Positions 11,664 through 20,605 of a stretch of DNA of 64,000 bases are shown here, piece by piece (the stretch's first letter is position 1; each line of letters opens with the position of its first letter). This DNA is from Marinospirillum perlucidum (GTDB lineage: Bacteria > Pseudomonadota > Gammaproteobacteria > Pseudomonadales > Halomonadaceae): the NCBI RefSeq assembly GCF_003336805.1, contig NZ_QFWJ01000012.1:38914-102913 (forward strand). The letters are read 5' to 3'. Made by a program: the position numbers and the translations under genes. Under the pieces are notes generated by a model. The model searched no databases. It saw only the letters and a list, made by a program, of their open reading frames with translations, and was not told the DNA's origin.

Positions 11664-13646
11664 TTATCCCTGTTGCCGGGAGGTTCCAGCCTCCGCTGGG
11701 GCCGTCTCGGGGACACGAATACGATAGCGTCGGTCAGTCACCGCCAGGAGTGCCGAAAAGGCTGCAATAAAGCCGCCCCACCAGATCCAGCGGACAAAAG
11801 GCTTGTAGTGAATACGCATGGCATAGGCCTGGTCATCCAGGGATTCACCCATGGCTACATAAACATCGCGCAGCGGCCCCCAATCAATGGAAACCTGGGT
11901 CATGGGCATGCCTCTCACCTGATAGAGACGCTTTTCAGGTGTAAAGGTTTTCAAAAGCTTGCCCTCGTCGGAACGCATTTCCACCACGGCAGTATCTGCC
12001 GTAAAGTTGGGGCCTTGGCGCTGCCCCAAGGAAACCAGGGTAAACTCATAACCCTTGACGCTGACTGGCTCACCCACGGCCATGCGTACATCCCTTTCTT
12101 CGCCATAGTTAGACACCATGGTGACACCCAGAACGATCAGGGCAGCACCCAGATGGCCACCCATCATGCCCCAGCGGCTGCGGGAAATTCCCTTCCAGCC
12201 CTTCTTGCCGCGGGAAGCTTCCCAAATATCGCGGATACTGGTGGTGGCGATCCATAAAAAGAGAGTCAAGCCCAGAGCCACTGCCAAACTCCAGCTTCCA
12301 TCGTAAATCCAGGGCAGGATGGCAAAACCCAGCAGCAGACTGAGCAGACCCGCCAGCCAGATCTTGCGCTTCAACTTGCTCCACTGCATCGACTTCCAAT
12401 CACTCAGCGGCCCCAGTCCCATGAAGATACCCAACAGCAGCATCTGGGGAACAAAGAGCGCGTTGAAATAGGGAGGCCCCACGGAAATCTTGCCCTGGTT
12501 GAGCGCATCCATCAGCAGGGGATAGATGGTACCCAGCAAGACCGTCAGGGTCGCCACCACCAGCAGAACATTATTGGCCAGCAGAAAGACATCGCGCGAC
12601 AAGAGAGAATAGGCAGCCTTGGCTTTGAGGTTAGGAACCCGCAGCGCATAGATCAGCAGTGACAGACCGATGGTCAGCCCCAGGAGCAACAGCAAGAAGA
12701 GGCCCCGGTCAGGATCATTGGCAAAAGCGTGCACCGAGTTGAGAACCCCCGAGCGAACCAGGAAGAAACCGAGCAGACTGGTCGAGAAGGTGGCAATGGC
12801 CAACAACAGCGTCCAGCTTTTGAAGAGGCCGCGTTTTTCCGTAACTGCCAGAGAATGCATCAGGGCGGTGCCCAGCAACCAGGGCAAGAGGGAGGCATTT
12901 TCCACCGGGTCCCAGAACCACCAGCCACCCCAGCCCAGCTCGTAATAAGCCCACCAGGAGCCCAGGGCAATACCAGCGGTCAAAAAGGCCCAGGCGACTG
13001 AAGTCCAGGGGCGGCTCCAGCGTGCCCAGGCGGTATCCAGCTTGCCGCTCCAGAGCGCTGCCAGGGCAAAGGCAAAGGTAACGGCAAAACCCACATAACC
13101 CATGTAAAGAAGCGGCGGATGGAAAGCCAGACCCGGATCCTGAAGCAGTGGATTCAAGTCTGCGCCATCGGTCGGGATACGAGGCAAGTAGCGATCAAAG
13201 GGGTTGGACGTCAGGATCACGAAAAGCAGCATACCGACACTGACAAAGCCCAACACCGACAGGGCCCGGCCCAGAACATCAGCAGGCAGGCCCTTGGACA
13301 GACTCACGGCAAAGGTCCAGCCGGCCAGCAGCAGCAACCACAAGAGCAGCGAACCTTCATGAGCACCCCAAACCGCACTCAGTTTGTAAAACCAGGGCAG
13401 AGCCGAGTTGGAGTTGTTGGCCACATAGACGACACTGAAATCATCCAGCAGGAAACTGGATGCCAGGAGAAGAAAGCTGATTCCCAGGAAAACAAACTGG
13501 GCCCAGGCCGCTGGCTGGGCATAAGCCAGCCAGAGGGGCTGCCGGGTCAAACTGCCGGCCAGAGGAAAAATTGCTTGTACAGAGGCCATCACCAAAGCCA
13601 GAATCAGCGCAAAATGCCCCAGTTCCGGCAAATAGAGAATATCCAT
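11664..13646 (-). CDS. ccmF: Heme lyase subunit CcmF
   Basis: Polytopic inner-membrane protein of 660 residues that forms the cytochrome c synthetase core with CcmH and CcmI. The Trp-rich periplasmic WWD segment is visible (GWGGWWFWDPVENA, near residues 235-248), and conserved histidines occur in loops such as AFHPPLLYMGY. About 15 membrane helices are apparent. I prefer ATG 13646, with GGGTG 9 bases upstream; a GTG at 13658 is also open and would add four residues. Confidence 0.96.
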   Translation of the reverse strand: MDILYLPELGHFALILALVMASVQAIFPLAGSLTRQPLWLAYAQPAAWAQFVFLGISFLLLASSFLLDDFSVVYVANNSNSALPWFYKLSAVWGAHEGSLLLWLLLLAGWTFAVSLSKGLPADVLGRALSVLGFVSVGMLLFVILTSNPFDRYLPRIPTDGADLNPLLQDPGLAFHPPLLYMGYVGFAVTFAFALAALWSGKLDTAWARWSRPWTSVAWAFLTAGIALGSWWAYYELGWGGWWFWDPVENASLLPWLLGTALMHSLAVTEKRGLFKSWTLLLAIATFSTSLLGFFLVRSGVLNSVHAFANDPDRGLFLLLLLGLTIGLSLLIYALRVPNLKAKAAYSLLSRDVFLLANNVLLVVATLTVLLGTIYPLLMDALNQGKISVGPPYFNALFVPQMLLLGIFMGLGPLSDWKSMQWSKLKRKIWLAGLLSLLLGFAILPWIYDGSWSLAVALGLTLFLWIATTSIRDIWEASRGKKGWKGISRSRWGMMGGHLGAALIVLGVTMVSNYGEERDVRMAVGEPVSVKGYEFTLVSLGQRQGPNFTADTAVVEMRSDEGKLLKTFTPEKRLYQVRGMPMTQVSIDWGPLRDVYVAMGESLDDQAYAMRIHYKPFVRWIWWGGFIAAFSALLAVTDRRYRIRVPETAPAEAGTSRQQG

Positions 13647-13667
13647 CAAATAAAACACCCGGGTTGA

Positions 13668-14144
13668 TTAGTAGGTTGCTTCAGTTGCTTCGCTGCTTTC
13701 TTGTGAGCCTGAAGGGAGTTTGCCAGCCGCTTCCAGGGCCTCGGCTACTTCAGGAGGCATGTAGTTTTCGTCATGCTTGGCCAGGACTTCACTGGCGATC
13801 AGCTCCCGGTCTGCATTGAGTTCACCGACAGCAACAATACCCTGACCCTCGCGGAAAAGATCCGGCAGGATCTTGTCGTAATTGATCCACACCTGGGCAT
13901 TGCTATCGGTTACGGCAAAGCGGACCCGCAGACTATCCGGGTCCCGTTTGACACTGCCCTCAACGACCATGCCGCCGGCCCGGATCTGACGGTTCTCGGG
14001 AGCCTCACCGGCCTGAATTTGGGTGGGAGTAAAGAAAAGGTTGATATTGCTACTCAGAGCAAAGAGAGTCAGCCCTACCGTGACGGAAACCCCTGCCAGC
14101 ATCAGGCCCAGTATCCAGAGTTTTTTCTTTCTTTTTGGTGTCAT
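13668..14144 (-). CDS. ccmE: Heme chaperone CcmE
   Basis: Periplasmic heme chaperone of 158 residues, anchored by one N-terminal helix (~9-30), followed by an OB-fold. Heme attaches covalently to the histidine in [10 protein letters not shown] (H124), and the following Y128 is the usual axial ligand. CcmE accepts heme from CcmABCD and delivers it to CcmF. Its ATG overlaps the ccmD stop. The C-terminal tail after the motif is flexible and acidic, as usual. Confidence 0.96.
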   Translation of the reverse strand: MTPKRKKKLWILGLMLAGVSVTVGLTLFALSSNINLFFTPTQIQAGEAPENRQIRAGGMVVEGSVKRDPDSLRVRFAVTDSNAQVWINYDKILPDLFREGQGIVAVGELNADRELIASEVLAKHDENYMPPEVAEALEAAGKLPSGSQESSEATEATY

Positions 14145-14332
14145 GCCTGTTCACCTTGTTGATTGACCTCACGCCGCAGCTGACGTGCCAGTTGTTTGCG
14201 GGTTGCCTTCAACTTCAACCAGGGCAGAAGAATATTGAAGGCCATCAACAGCAAACTGAGAGCAAAGGAACTCCAGACATAGAGCCCCTGCCCCCCCATA
14301 TTGATGAACTCGGACAAGCTATCGAAATACAT
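14141..14332 (-). CDS. ccmD: Heme exporter protein CcmD
   Basis: Small membrane protein of 63 residues: a short N-terminal segment with the conserved [12 protein letters not shown], one membrane helix (~18-38), and a strongly basic cytoplasmic tail. CcmD stabilises the CcmABC-CcmE complex and is needed to release holo-CcmE. Its place between ccmC and ccmE, 3 bases after the ccmC stop, supports the call. Confidence 0.92.
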   Translation of the reverse strand: MYFDSLSEFINMGGQGLYVWSSFALSLLLMAFNILLPWLKLKATRKQLARQLRREVNQQGEQA

Positions 14333-14335
14333 GGT

Positions 14336-15085
14336 TCACTTCCGTTGCAATAAATCTTTAACCCAACCGGATTTGTGCTCACGCCTCAAGACTTCGGCCC
14401 GGGCCCGCAAGAGTAGCGACCAGCCCAGAAACGCATAAAAACCGATCACCATCAGCAGCAGAGGTACCCACATGGAAGCTGGCATGGCCGGTTTTTCGGT
14501 CAGGGTGAAGGTAGCTGGCTGGTGCAGGGTATACCACCAGTCAACCGAGTATTTGATAATGGGAATGTTGATCACCCCCACGATGGCCATCAGAGCACAG
14601 GCCTTGGCCGCTGTATCCTGGGGCTTGAGGGCCTCTCGCAGGGCAATGACGCCCAGGTAGAGAAAGAAGAGGATCAGCATGGAAGTCAGACGGGCATCCC
14701 ACATCCACCAGGTTCCCCAGGTGGGCACCCCCCAGATGGCACCAGTCACCAGGGCAATAAAGGTCATGCTGGCCCCCACCGGGGCCAAGGATTGGGCCAC
14801 CACATCCGCCATCTTGATCTTCCAGACCAGGAGGACAACACCGGCCAGTGCCATCATCACGTAGATGGACTGGGCCAGGAAGGCGGCAGGTACGTGCACA
14901 TAGATAATCCGAAAGCTATTGCCCTGCTGGTAATCCATGGGCGCATACGCCAGTCCCCAGATTAACCCGGCCCCGATAAAAAGCAGCGATACCACTGCAA
15001 ACCAGGGCAGCCAGAGACCACTAATCTGGTAAAACCACTTAGGCGAAGCCAAGCGGTGATACAGGGTTGTTAACCATTTCCACAC
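14336..15085 (-). CDS. ccmC: Heme exporter/handling protein CcmC
   Basis: Six-helix inner-membrane protein of the heme-handling family with the periplasmic WWD motif (PTWGTWWMWDARLTS, near residue 125) and flanking histidines. It loads heme onto CcmE. I chose GTG 15085, giving a start of MWK like E. coli CcmC, because GAGG lies 8 bases upstream. GTG 15094 is open but its spacing to GAGG would be one base. The length is 249 residues. Confidence 0.95.
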   Translation of the reverse strand: MWKWLTTLYHRLASPKWFYQISGLWLPWFAVVSLLFIGAGLIWGLAYAPMDYQQGNSFRIIYVHVPAAFLAQSIYVMMALAGVVLLVWKIKMADVVAQSLAPVGASMTFIALVTGAIWGVPTWGTWWMWDARLTSMLILFFLYLGVIALREALKPQDTAAKACALMAIVGVINIPIIKYSVDWWYTLHQPATFTLTEKPAMPASMWVPLLLMVIGFYAFLGWSLLLRARAEVLRREHKSGWVKDLLQRK

Positions 15086-15156
15086 GTTAAACACCTCAAT
15101 CTAACTCAGGCTCAGGATAAACGGGCATCCTCAACCTCTTGCAATTATCGGATCGT

Positions 15157-15891
15157 CTATTCACCCGAGAGGGTAATTCTCAAACCTGCAGCGATTGCCC
15201 AGGGAGCCAGGGTTAAAGCCAGAGCAGCCAAAGCCCCCAGCAAGGCCAAATGGGGTAAGGCATTGCCCCCACTGATGGCTGTTTGCATGGCACCGGTACC
15301 AAAAATCAATACGGGTATATAGAAGGGCAGTACCAACAGCGTCATCAAAACCCCCGATTTACCCAGGCCGGCAGTTAGGGCGGCCCCTATCCCCCCGACC
15401 AGACTCAAGGCCAGGCTACCCAGCAGTAGCGAAAGCAAAAGAACCCCCTGAGCTTCCCAGGGCAGATACAGCATAATGCCCAGAAAAGGGGACAGCAGTA
15501 TCAAAGGCAAGCTGGTTAACAGCCAGTGAACCGCCAACTTGGCCATGGCCAGGGCTGCCAGGGAATAACCACTTAACTGCTGCTGCTCCAGAGAGCCATC
15601 CATCAAATCAGGGCGAAAAAGGGCATCCAGTGACATGAGGACGGCCAGCAGCGCGGCTACCCAAAGCACTCCTGGTGCTACCGGCGCCAGTATTTCTTCT
15701 GTCGGCGATATCCCCAAAGGAAAAAGCACCACGACCAGGGCAAAAAATACCAGAGGGTTAAGCAAATCACCCCGTCTACGCACCTGCAGCCGACCTTCTC
15801 GGGCCAGGGCTGCTAAAAAGACACTGCCTTGACTGGGTAAGTTCGACTTTTTTGCCTTTAGGCGACAAAAGGTCGCAGCCGTTTTATTCAT
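15157..15891 (-). CDS. ccmB: Heme exporter ABC permease CcmB
   Basis: Integral membrane subunit of the CcmAB ABC transporter that powers release of holo-CcmE from CcmC. The 244 residues have six predicted helices and family features such as the region reading SLDALFRPDLMDGSLEQQ, where the coupling loop lies. The N-terminus is ~20 residues longer than E. coli CcmB, so translation could start further in. The annotated ATG overlaps the end of ccmA by 8 bases. Confidence 0.93.
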   Translation of the reverse strand: MNKTAATFCRLKAKKSNLPSQGSVFLAALAREGRLQVRRRGDLLNPLVFFALVVVLFPLGISPTEEILAPVAPGVLWVAALLAVLMSLDALFRPDLMDGSLEQQQLSGYSLAALAMAKLAVHWLLTSLPLILLSPFLGIMLYLPWEAQGVLLLSLLLGSLALSLVGGIGAALTAGLGKSGVLMTLLVLPFYIPVLIFGTGAMQTAISGGNALPHLALLGALAALALTLAPWAIAAGLRITLSGE

Positions 15892-16543
15892 GATTGTCTC
15901 CCGCCAGCTTGCCCAGGCGCAGCTTTTTCAAACCCGGCAGGTTTTCCAAAGCATGGTGACTGGTCAGAATAATAGCTCCTCCATCGGCGACATGAGCCAC
16001 TAACAAGGCTTCCATCGCGGCCACGCCTTCCTTATCCAAGGCGGTAAAGGGTTCATCCAGCAACCATAAGGGGCGCTGGGTAAAGAGCAGTCGCGCCAGA
16101 GCCACACGTCGTTTCTGCCCGGCGGATAACTGGTGACAGGGCTGATCCTCAAAGCCGGACAGACCCACACCGACAAGGGCCTTCTCCAGATCTTCTTCCT
16201 GGGTAAATCCCTCCAGAGCGGCATACCAGCGCAGGTTTTCCAGGGGGGTCAGTTCCGGTTTGATGCCAGCCAAATGGCCGATAAAAACCAGTGAGCGGTA
16301 GTAGTCATCACTGACTTGCTTGACCGGTTCACCCTGCCAAAAAACCTCACCACTACTAGCTGGAAGCAGACCGGCCAGGACTCGCAAGAGGCTGGTTTTG
16401 CCGGCCCCATTGGGGCCTTCCAGCTGCAGCAGATCACCGGGGTAAATATCCAGATCCAGGGAAGAAAAGAGCTGACGCTCATCACGTTCACAGTCAAGCT
16501 GCCTGACAGTTAACAGGGGCGGTTTGGAGGCAGACTCAGACAT
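15884..16543 (-). CDS. ccmA: Heme exporter ATP-binding protein CcmA
   Basis: ATPase subunit of CcmAB, 219 residues. Walker A (GPNGAGKTSLLR), signature (QLSAGQKRRVALARL) and Walker B (PLWLLDEPFTALD) are all intact, followed by the switch histidine in ILTSHH. It is the first gene of the nine-gene ccm operon. The 112-base gap to the divergent fliK-like gene must hold its promoter, although I saw no convincing -35/-10 pair on the minus strand. Confidence 0.95.
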   Translation of the reverse strand: MSESASKPPLLTVRQLDCERDERQLFSSLDLDIYPGDLLQLEGPNGAGKTSLLRVLAGLLPASSGEVFWQGEPVKQVSDDYYRSLVFIGHLAGIKPELTPLENLRWYAALEGFTQEEDLEKALVGVGLSGFEDQPCHQLSAGQKRRVALARLLFTQRPLWLLDEPFTALDKEGVAAMEALLVAHVADGGAIILTSHHALENLPGLKKLRLGKLAGDNHE

Positions 16544-16575
16544 CGGGATGGCAAGGCCTTACTAAAAATGTACAG

Positions 16576-16604
16576 TTCAAATTAGCTGCACACTTTACTA
16601 TGAT
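16576..16604 (+). promoter_or_regulatory. Candidate sigma-70 promoter for the second fliK-like gene
   Basis: TTCAAA (16576-16581), a 17-base spacer and TATGAT (16599-16604) match the -35/-10 consensus at 4 of 6 and 5 of 6 positions. It lies about 50 bases before the start codon in the divergent gap with ccmA. Found by eye only. Confidence 0.4.
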
Positions 16605-16655
16605 CCTGATAAATCTGCCAGACAAGCCACCGGCTCGCAGCAAGAGGAAAAGACC

Positions 16656-18302
16656 ATGCAGGGTCTGCAAGTAACGACTTCAAACCGCTCCGATAGCGGC
16701 AGCAGTTCTTCCGGCACCCAGCTACGTGCTCTGCCCACTGAGGGTTCGGTCCGTGTGGAAGCCGGGCAGACTCGTAGCGGCCAGGTAGTCGCCAGTGAAC
16801 CGGCCCGAGAAGGCCAGGGCTACAGGGTTCAGGTTCAACTCAGCAATGGGGAGCAAGTCACCCTGCGGAGCGACCGCCCATTGGCCCAGGGCCAGGCGCT
16901 GCAGATCACCGGGCGTCAAGACGGGCTGGTGGATGTACGCCTGCTTCCCCAGGTACCCGGCCAGGCCAAGGCGGCCCAGCAGCTCAATCAACTGCTTAAC
17001 CAGCTCCCTACCCTGCCTGCACGCCTGGCATCCGGTCAGTCACTACCCAGTAGTGGTGGCTCCATTCAAGTTGGCCAGGTAATCAGCAGCCAGGCATTGA
17101 ATCCCGGCCAGGGCCCTGCAGGCTCAGGTAGCTACCAGATCCAACTGCAACTGGCTGGCGGTCAAGTCCTACAGGTCACTAGCCAACAGTCTTTACCCAG
17201 CGGCCAGCAGGTACAGATTCAAACCACGGGCAATCCTGCGGGAAACACACAACAACTGCAATTACGGCCTTTGACCAACGAAGCCTTGCAACTGCTTGGT
17301 ATTTTAAACAATCCACTACCTTCAGCTACAACCATTCAAAGCAATAGCAGTCAGACTGCCAGCGTGCAAACACTCTTACAGGCTGCAGGCGCCCAGCTAC
17401 GCCAGGCTCTACCACGCCAGGCGCCTCTACAGCAACCCTTGCAGCAGTTGACCCAATTGGTTCGCCAGCTGCCCGGGCAGACGCCAACCCCTTCAGTGCA
17501 GACACCTGCCACTCAGGCTCAGACCGCAACCACCTCCAGCACCGCGCCACCCAGCTCGCCAGCAGCCAGTCTCAAGGAGCATATCTCCAGTCTGTTAAAT
17601 CTGATTCCCCAGGGCAGCAAACCACCCAGCGCCCAACAACTCCAGGCTTTTATTCCTTTTAGCGGACTCTTGCTGGAAGCCAATGTGGTTCGTGGGCTGC
17701 AAACTGGAGCCCAAGGAGATCTCAAACTGCTACTGCAACAGGCCAGCGCCCAGTTACGCGGTCAGGCCGGTGGCGGGCAGGCAACCTCTAACCAACAGGT
17801 CTTGCAGCAGGTCGCCCAGCAAGTACAGGCAGCCCAGGCTCGTATTCAAGTGCTCCAGCAGAACAGCCTCCAGGCAACCCAGACCAGTCATGAGCGCGGC
17901 CAGCCAGCCCAGGTGATCCAGATGGATCTGCCCTATAGTGTCCGCGGGGATTGGTTCCAGGCGCAGATGGAAATACGCCGCTGGATCGAAGAAAAGGATG
18001 CCGAAGCCCAAGCTGAAGAAGCCGGACGCCGCACCCGCAGTTGGGAGGTCCAGCTGAGTTTTGACCTGCAACACTGGGGCCGAGTACATACGCTGCTAAA
18101 GCTTAAAGACAAGAATTTGAAAGCAGATATCTGGGTAGAAACGGCTGAAGCCTGGGCACCCATGCAGAAGGAAGTCGGTGTTCTGGAAGCCCGGTTAAGG
18201 CGCCTGGGTGCCGAGGTTGAGCGGGTAGACTGCCACCAGGGCCGCCCGCCTCAATTAGTCAGCAATCGCCACCCTCAACAGATTATCGATACGGAGATAT
18301 AG
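16656..18302 (+). CDS. FliK-like flagellar hook-length control domain protein (second FliK paralogue)
   Basis: The first ~400 of 548 residues are low complexity and Gln/Ser/Ala/Pro-rich, with a beta-rich repeat near 35-100 (RVQVQLSNGEQVTLRS, and again YQIQLQLAGGQVLQVTS near 150). The C-terminal ~120 residues form a Flg_hook domain (WEVQLSFDLQHWGRVHTLLKL near 455), which in FliK contacts FlhB to switch export from hook to filament substrates. A conventional fliK exists at 36080-37531, so this is a paralogue or a specialised ruler. It is followed after one base by the FlhB-like gene. AGAGGAAAA precedes the ATG. Confidence 0.75.
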   Translation: MQGLQVTTSNRSDSGSSSSGTQLRALPTEGSVRVEAGQTRSGQVVASEPAREGQGYRVQVQLSNGEQVTLRSDRPLAQGQALQITGRQDGLVDVRLLPQVPGQAKAAQQLNQLLNQLPTLPARLASGQSLPSSGGSIQVGQVISSQALNPGQGPAGSGSYQIQLQLAGGQVLQVTSQQSLPSGQQVQIQTTGNPAGNTQQLQLRPLTNEALQLLGILNNPLPSATTIQSNSSQTASVQTLLQAAGAQLRQALPRQAPLQQPLQQLTQLVRQLPGQTPTPSVQTPATQAQTATTSSTAPPSSPAASLKEHISSLLNLIPQGSKPPSAQQLQAFIPFSGLLLEANVVRGLQTGAQGDLKLLLQQASAQLRGQAGGGQATSNQQVLQQVAQQVQAAQARIQVLQQNSLQATQTSHERGQPAQVIQMDLPYSVRGDWFQAQMEIRRWIEEKDAEAQAEEAGRRTRSWEVQLSFDLQHWGRVHTLLKLKDKNLKADIWVETAEAWAPMQKEVGVLEARLRRLGAEVERVDCHQGRPPQLVSNRHPQQIIDTEI

Positions 18303-18303
18303 C

Positions 18304-18594
18304 ATGCGTTTCAATTCGCGCGGGAGTTCACCTCGCAGAGCAGTAGCCCTGCAGTATGACGGACTCGGTGCTCCCCGACTGACCGCCAAGGGCTGTGCAG
18401 AAATTGCGGAAAAGATCATGCAGGTGGCAGAAGAAAATGATGTGCCTCTGTATGAGGATGCCAGCTTGGCGGCTGCCCTGGCACATCTGGAACTGGGCGA
18501 GGAGATTCCTGAACTCCTGTATATGGCCATTGCCGAGGTTCTGGCTTTTGTCTACGACCTGGATACGCTGAAAAGCAAAAGCGGCCAGAGTTAG
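18304..18594 (+). CDS. Free-standing FlhB C-terminal (EscU/YscU) domain protein
   Basis: A 96-residue soluble protein matching the cytoplasmic C-terminal part of FlhB downstream of the autocleavage site. AVALQYDG aligns with the strand just after NPTH in FlhB, and IPELLYMAIAEVLAFVYDLD aligns with IPQQLYMAVAQVLAWVYQM of the full FlhB at 30477-31619. It has no membrane part and no NPTH motif. Such FlhB-like proteins (FhlB/YlqH type) occur widely and may substitute for the cleaved FlhB domain. Pairing with a FliK-like gene suggests a role in export specificity switching. Confidence 0.8.
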   Translation: MRFNSRGSSPRRAVALQYDGLGAPRLTAKGCAEIAEKIMQVAEENDVPLYEDASLAAALAHLELGEEIPELLYMAIAEVLAFVYDLDTLKSKSGQS

Positions 18595-18600
18595 CAGGAA

Positions 18601-19047
18601 TCAATTAATCGAGTAGTGCTCTTCACGATCCGGCGCTTCACGCTGCGCCTTGAGTTCAGAATGCACCAGAGTGATCAGCTCGGCTTCCACACGAGCCAAT
18701 CCACAGTTTTGTACCAGATCATCAACGCTGGCCCCCATCTCAACCAGGCGCACTGCATAGGCATAAGGCAGACTGCCGGGATCGCGCTGTTCAATTTCCA
18801 TCTGGCGCTCAACGGTGTTATTGAGGCGCTTTTCTACCTCGACCAGGCGCTGACCCATACCGATGGCACCACTGCCCATGGCATGATTTTCATTTCTCAG
18901 CGCCTTGACCAGCAGATGAGTTTCATTGCGCGCTTCCTGCAGTTTTTGCTGCAGTTTGCGGATATGCGACAAGGCCAGACCACCCAGGAACAGAGCAAGG
19001 GCAGCAGCAGCCAGAGCAAGAAGTTCAACAACTGAAGGCATAGTCAT
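18601..19047 (-). CDS. DUF2802 family protein of the chemotaxis operon
   Basis: Protein of 148 residues with one N-terminal membrane helix (~5-28), a long coiled-coil region, and a C-terminal segment AVRLVEMGASVDDLVQNCGLARVEAELI typical of DUF2802, which resembles a small helix-turn-helix. In Pseudomonas and Vibrio this family lies directly after cheW in the same operon; no biochemical role is established that I know of. Its ATG overlaps the cheW stop (TAATG). It converges with the FlhB-like gene across a 6-base gap with no visible terminator. Confidence 0.85.
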   Translation of the reverse strand: MTMPSVVELLALAAAALALFLGGLALSHIRKLQQKLQEARNETHLLVKALRNENHAMGSGAIGMGQRLVEVEKRLNNTVERQMEIEQRDPGSLPYAYAVRLVEMGASVDDLVQNCGLARVEAELITLVHSELKAQREAPDREEHYSIN

Positions 19048-19535
19048 TAAAGTGCTGCCAGTTCAGCCCACTCTTCATCGGACATCAGCTTGTTAAGCTC
19101 AACCAGAATAAGCAGCTCGCCATTCTTGTTGCACACACCCTGGATAAACTTGGCACTTTCTTCATTGCCGACGTTGGGGGCCGTTTCGATTTCCGATTGC
19201 TTCAGATAAACCACTTCAGCTACTGAGTCGACCATGATGCCGACGACCTGCTGGTCCGCCTCAATGATCATGATGCGGGTTGCATCCGTGACTTCTCCCG
19301 GCATTAGACCAAAGCGCTGGCGGGTATCTATAACAGTTACCACATTACCACGCAGGTTGATAATACCCAGCACATAATCAGGCGCACCAGGAACCGGTGC
19401 AATTTCGGTATAGCGCAGCACTTCCTGCACCATCATGACATTGATACCGTAGGTCTCTTCAGCCAGACGGAAGGTCACATATTGGAGTACTGGATCAGAG
19501 GCGCTTTCAGCCTGAATCTTTTGTGGGCTCGACAT
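19047..19535 (-). CDS. cheW: Chemotaxis coupling protein CheW
   Basis: Adaptor linking chemoreceptors to the kinase CheA, 162 residues with a single CheW beta-barrel domain. It shows the conserved opening QYVTFRLAEETYGINVMMVQEV, the central GIINLRGNVVTVIDTR and the later ILVELNKL strand. It lies second to last in the chemotaxis operon, after parP, with a 92-base gap upstream that may carry a separate ribosome site or promoter. Confidence 0.97.
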   Translation of the reverse strand: MSSPQKIQAESASDPVLQYVTFRLAEETYGINVMMVQEVLRYTEIAPVPGAPDYVLGIINLRGNVVTVIDTRQRFGLMPGEVTDATRIMIIEADQQVVGIMVDSVAEVVYLKQSEIETAPNVGNEESAKFIQGVCNKNGELLILVELNKLMSDEEWAELAAL

Positions 19536-19627
19536 GGTTCAATCCTTCATTTCAGATGGGGGGAAACACCCATGAGTTTTTATGCTAATACACCTTTGCC
19601 CAGAAAAACAGTAGGCAAAGAGCAAGT

Positions 19628-20605
19628 TTATTCAGAGTCCAGTTCCTTGAGCGCACTCAAATTGGCCGGTTCCATCTGCCCGTGGCCTTCCTTGAGAAGA
19701 CGATCAAAAGCAGCCACATCAATCAAAGCACACATATGCTCAATCACTGTACCGGCCAGCCAGGGACGCTTGCCTAAAGAGGTTCTCCAGCGTACCTGAT
19801 CGGGGTTTAGCGATATGGAACGATCAACCAGGTTACAGGCCAGACCCCAGACGCTATCGTGAATACGGATAATCAACTTATAGGGATCCTGCTGCTGATT
19901 AATAAGAGCAGGCGGCAGCACCCATTGAGCCGTATCCACCATACACACATTCAGGTCATTGGCTCTCAGCATGCCCAGGAACCAATCGGGCTGGCCAAAC
20001 AGGGGGGTGGGTTCACGATCTATCTTGATAATGCCCCCCAGTTCCACCAGAGGGACAGCCAGGGTTAAGCCTTTGACCTTGAACAGCAAACATTCAAAGC
20101 GTTCTTGAGCCCAGACAGGACGACCATTCTTCCAACCGGGAGGGGCTGGTGGCTGATCTTCTTTCTTGTCTTCACGGACTTCCGGTGGTGCTACTTCAGG
20201 TTCGGGCTCAACCAGGGGCTCGCTCGGCTGGGGTTCAGGCTCGGGAGCAGCAAGAGGTTCCTCAGGAAGAGGAGCAGGCTCCGGCTCAGCAGGAGGCGGC
20301 TCAGGGGTTTCCACTTGGGGCTCAGGCTGGGGTGCTACCTGCAATTCCGGCATCAGTACCTGGGGTTGCGCCGGATCAGCTTCTTCAACAGCTGGCGGTG
20401 CTGCCTTTTCTTCTTCTGCCGCCGCCTGACGGGCACGCTCCAGGGATTCACTCAGATGCCGCCCCTGAAAAGACTCCTCGCGAGGCCGCGGGGATTCAGA
20501 GGGCTGAGAATACAGCTCCTCCAGATCGATATCCTGACCATCGTCGCTGAGAAGGGCTTCCAGATAACCCTCGATAGCCTGCTGAGGGGTCTCATGCCAA
20601 CTCAT
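19628..20605 (-). CDS. parP: ParP-type CheW-domain protein (polar chemotaxis array factor)
   Basis: Protein of 325 residues. The N-terminal ~70 residues are charged, the middle (~70-165) is a long Pro/Glu linker, and the C-terminal ~150 residues are a CheW-like domain (FECLLFKVKGLTLAVPLVELGGI, later WLAGTVIEHMCALIDV). In Vibrio and Pseudomonas the gene at this place encodes ParP, which binds ParC through its N-terminus and integrates into CheA arrays through its CheW-like AIF domain. The name is by position and domain layout. Its ATG overlaps the parC stop (ATGA), implying coupled synthesis. Confidence 0.8.
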   Translation of the reverse strand: MSWHETPQQAIEGYLEALLSDDGQDIDLEELYSQPSESPRPREESFQGRHLSESLERARQAAAEEEKAAPPAVEEADPAQPQVLMPELQVAPQPEPQVETPEPPPAEPEPAPLPEEPLAAPEPEPQPSEPLVEPEPEVAPPEVREDKKEDQPPAPPGWKNGRPVWAQERFECLLFKVKGLTLAVPLVELGGIIKIDREPTPLFGQPDWFLGMLRANDLNVCMVDTAQWVLPPALINQQQDPYKLIIRIHDSVWGLACNLVDRSISLNPDQVRWRTSLGKRPWLAGTVIEHMCALIDVAAFDRLLKEGHGQMEPANLSALKELDSE

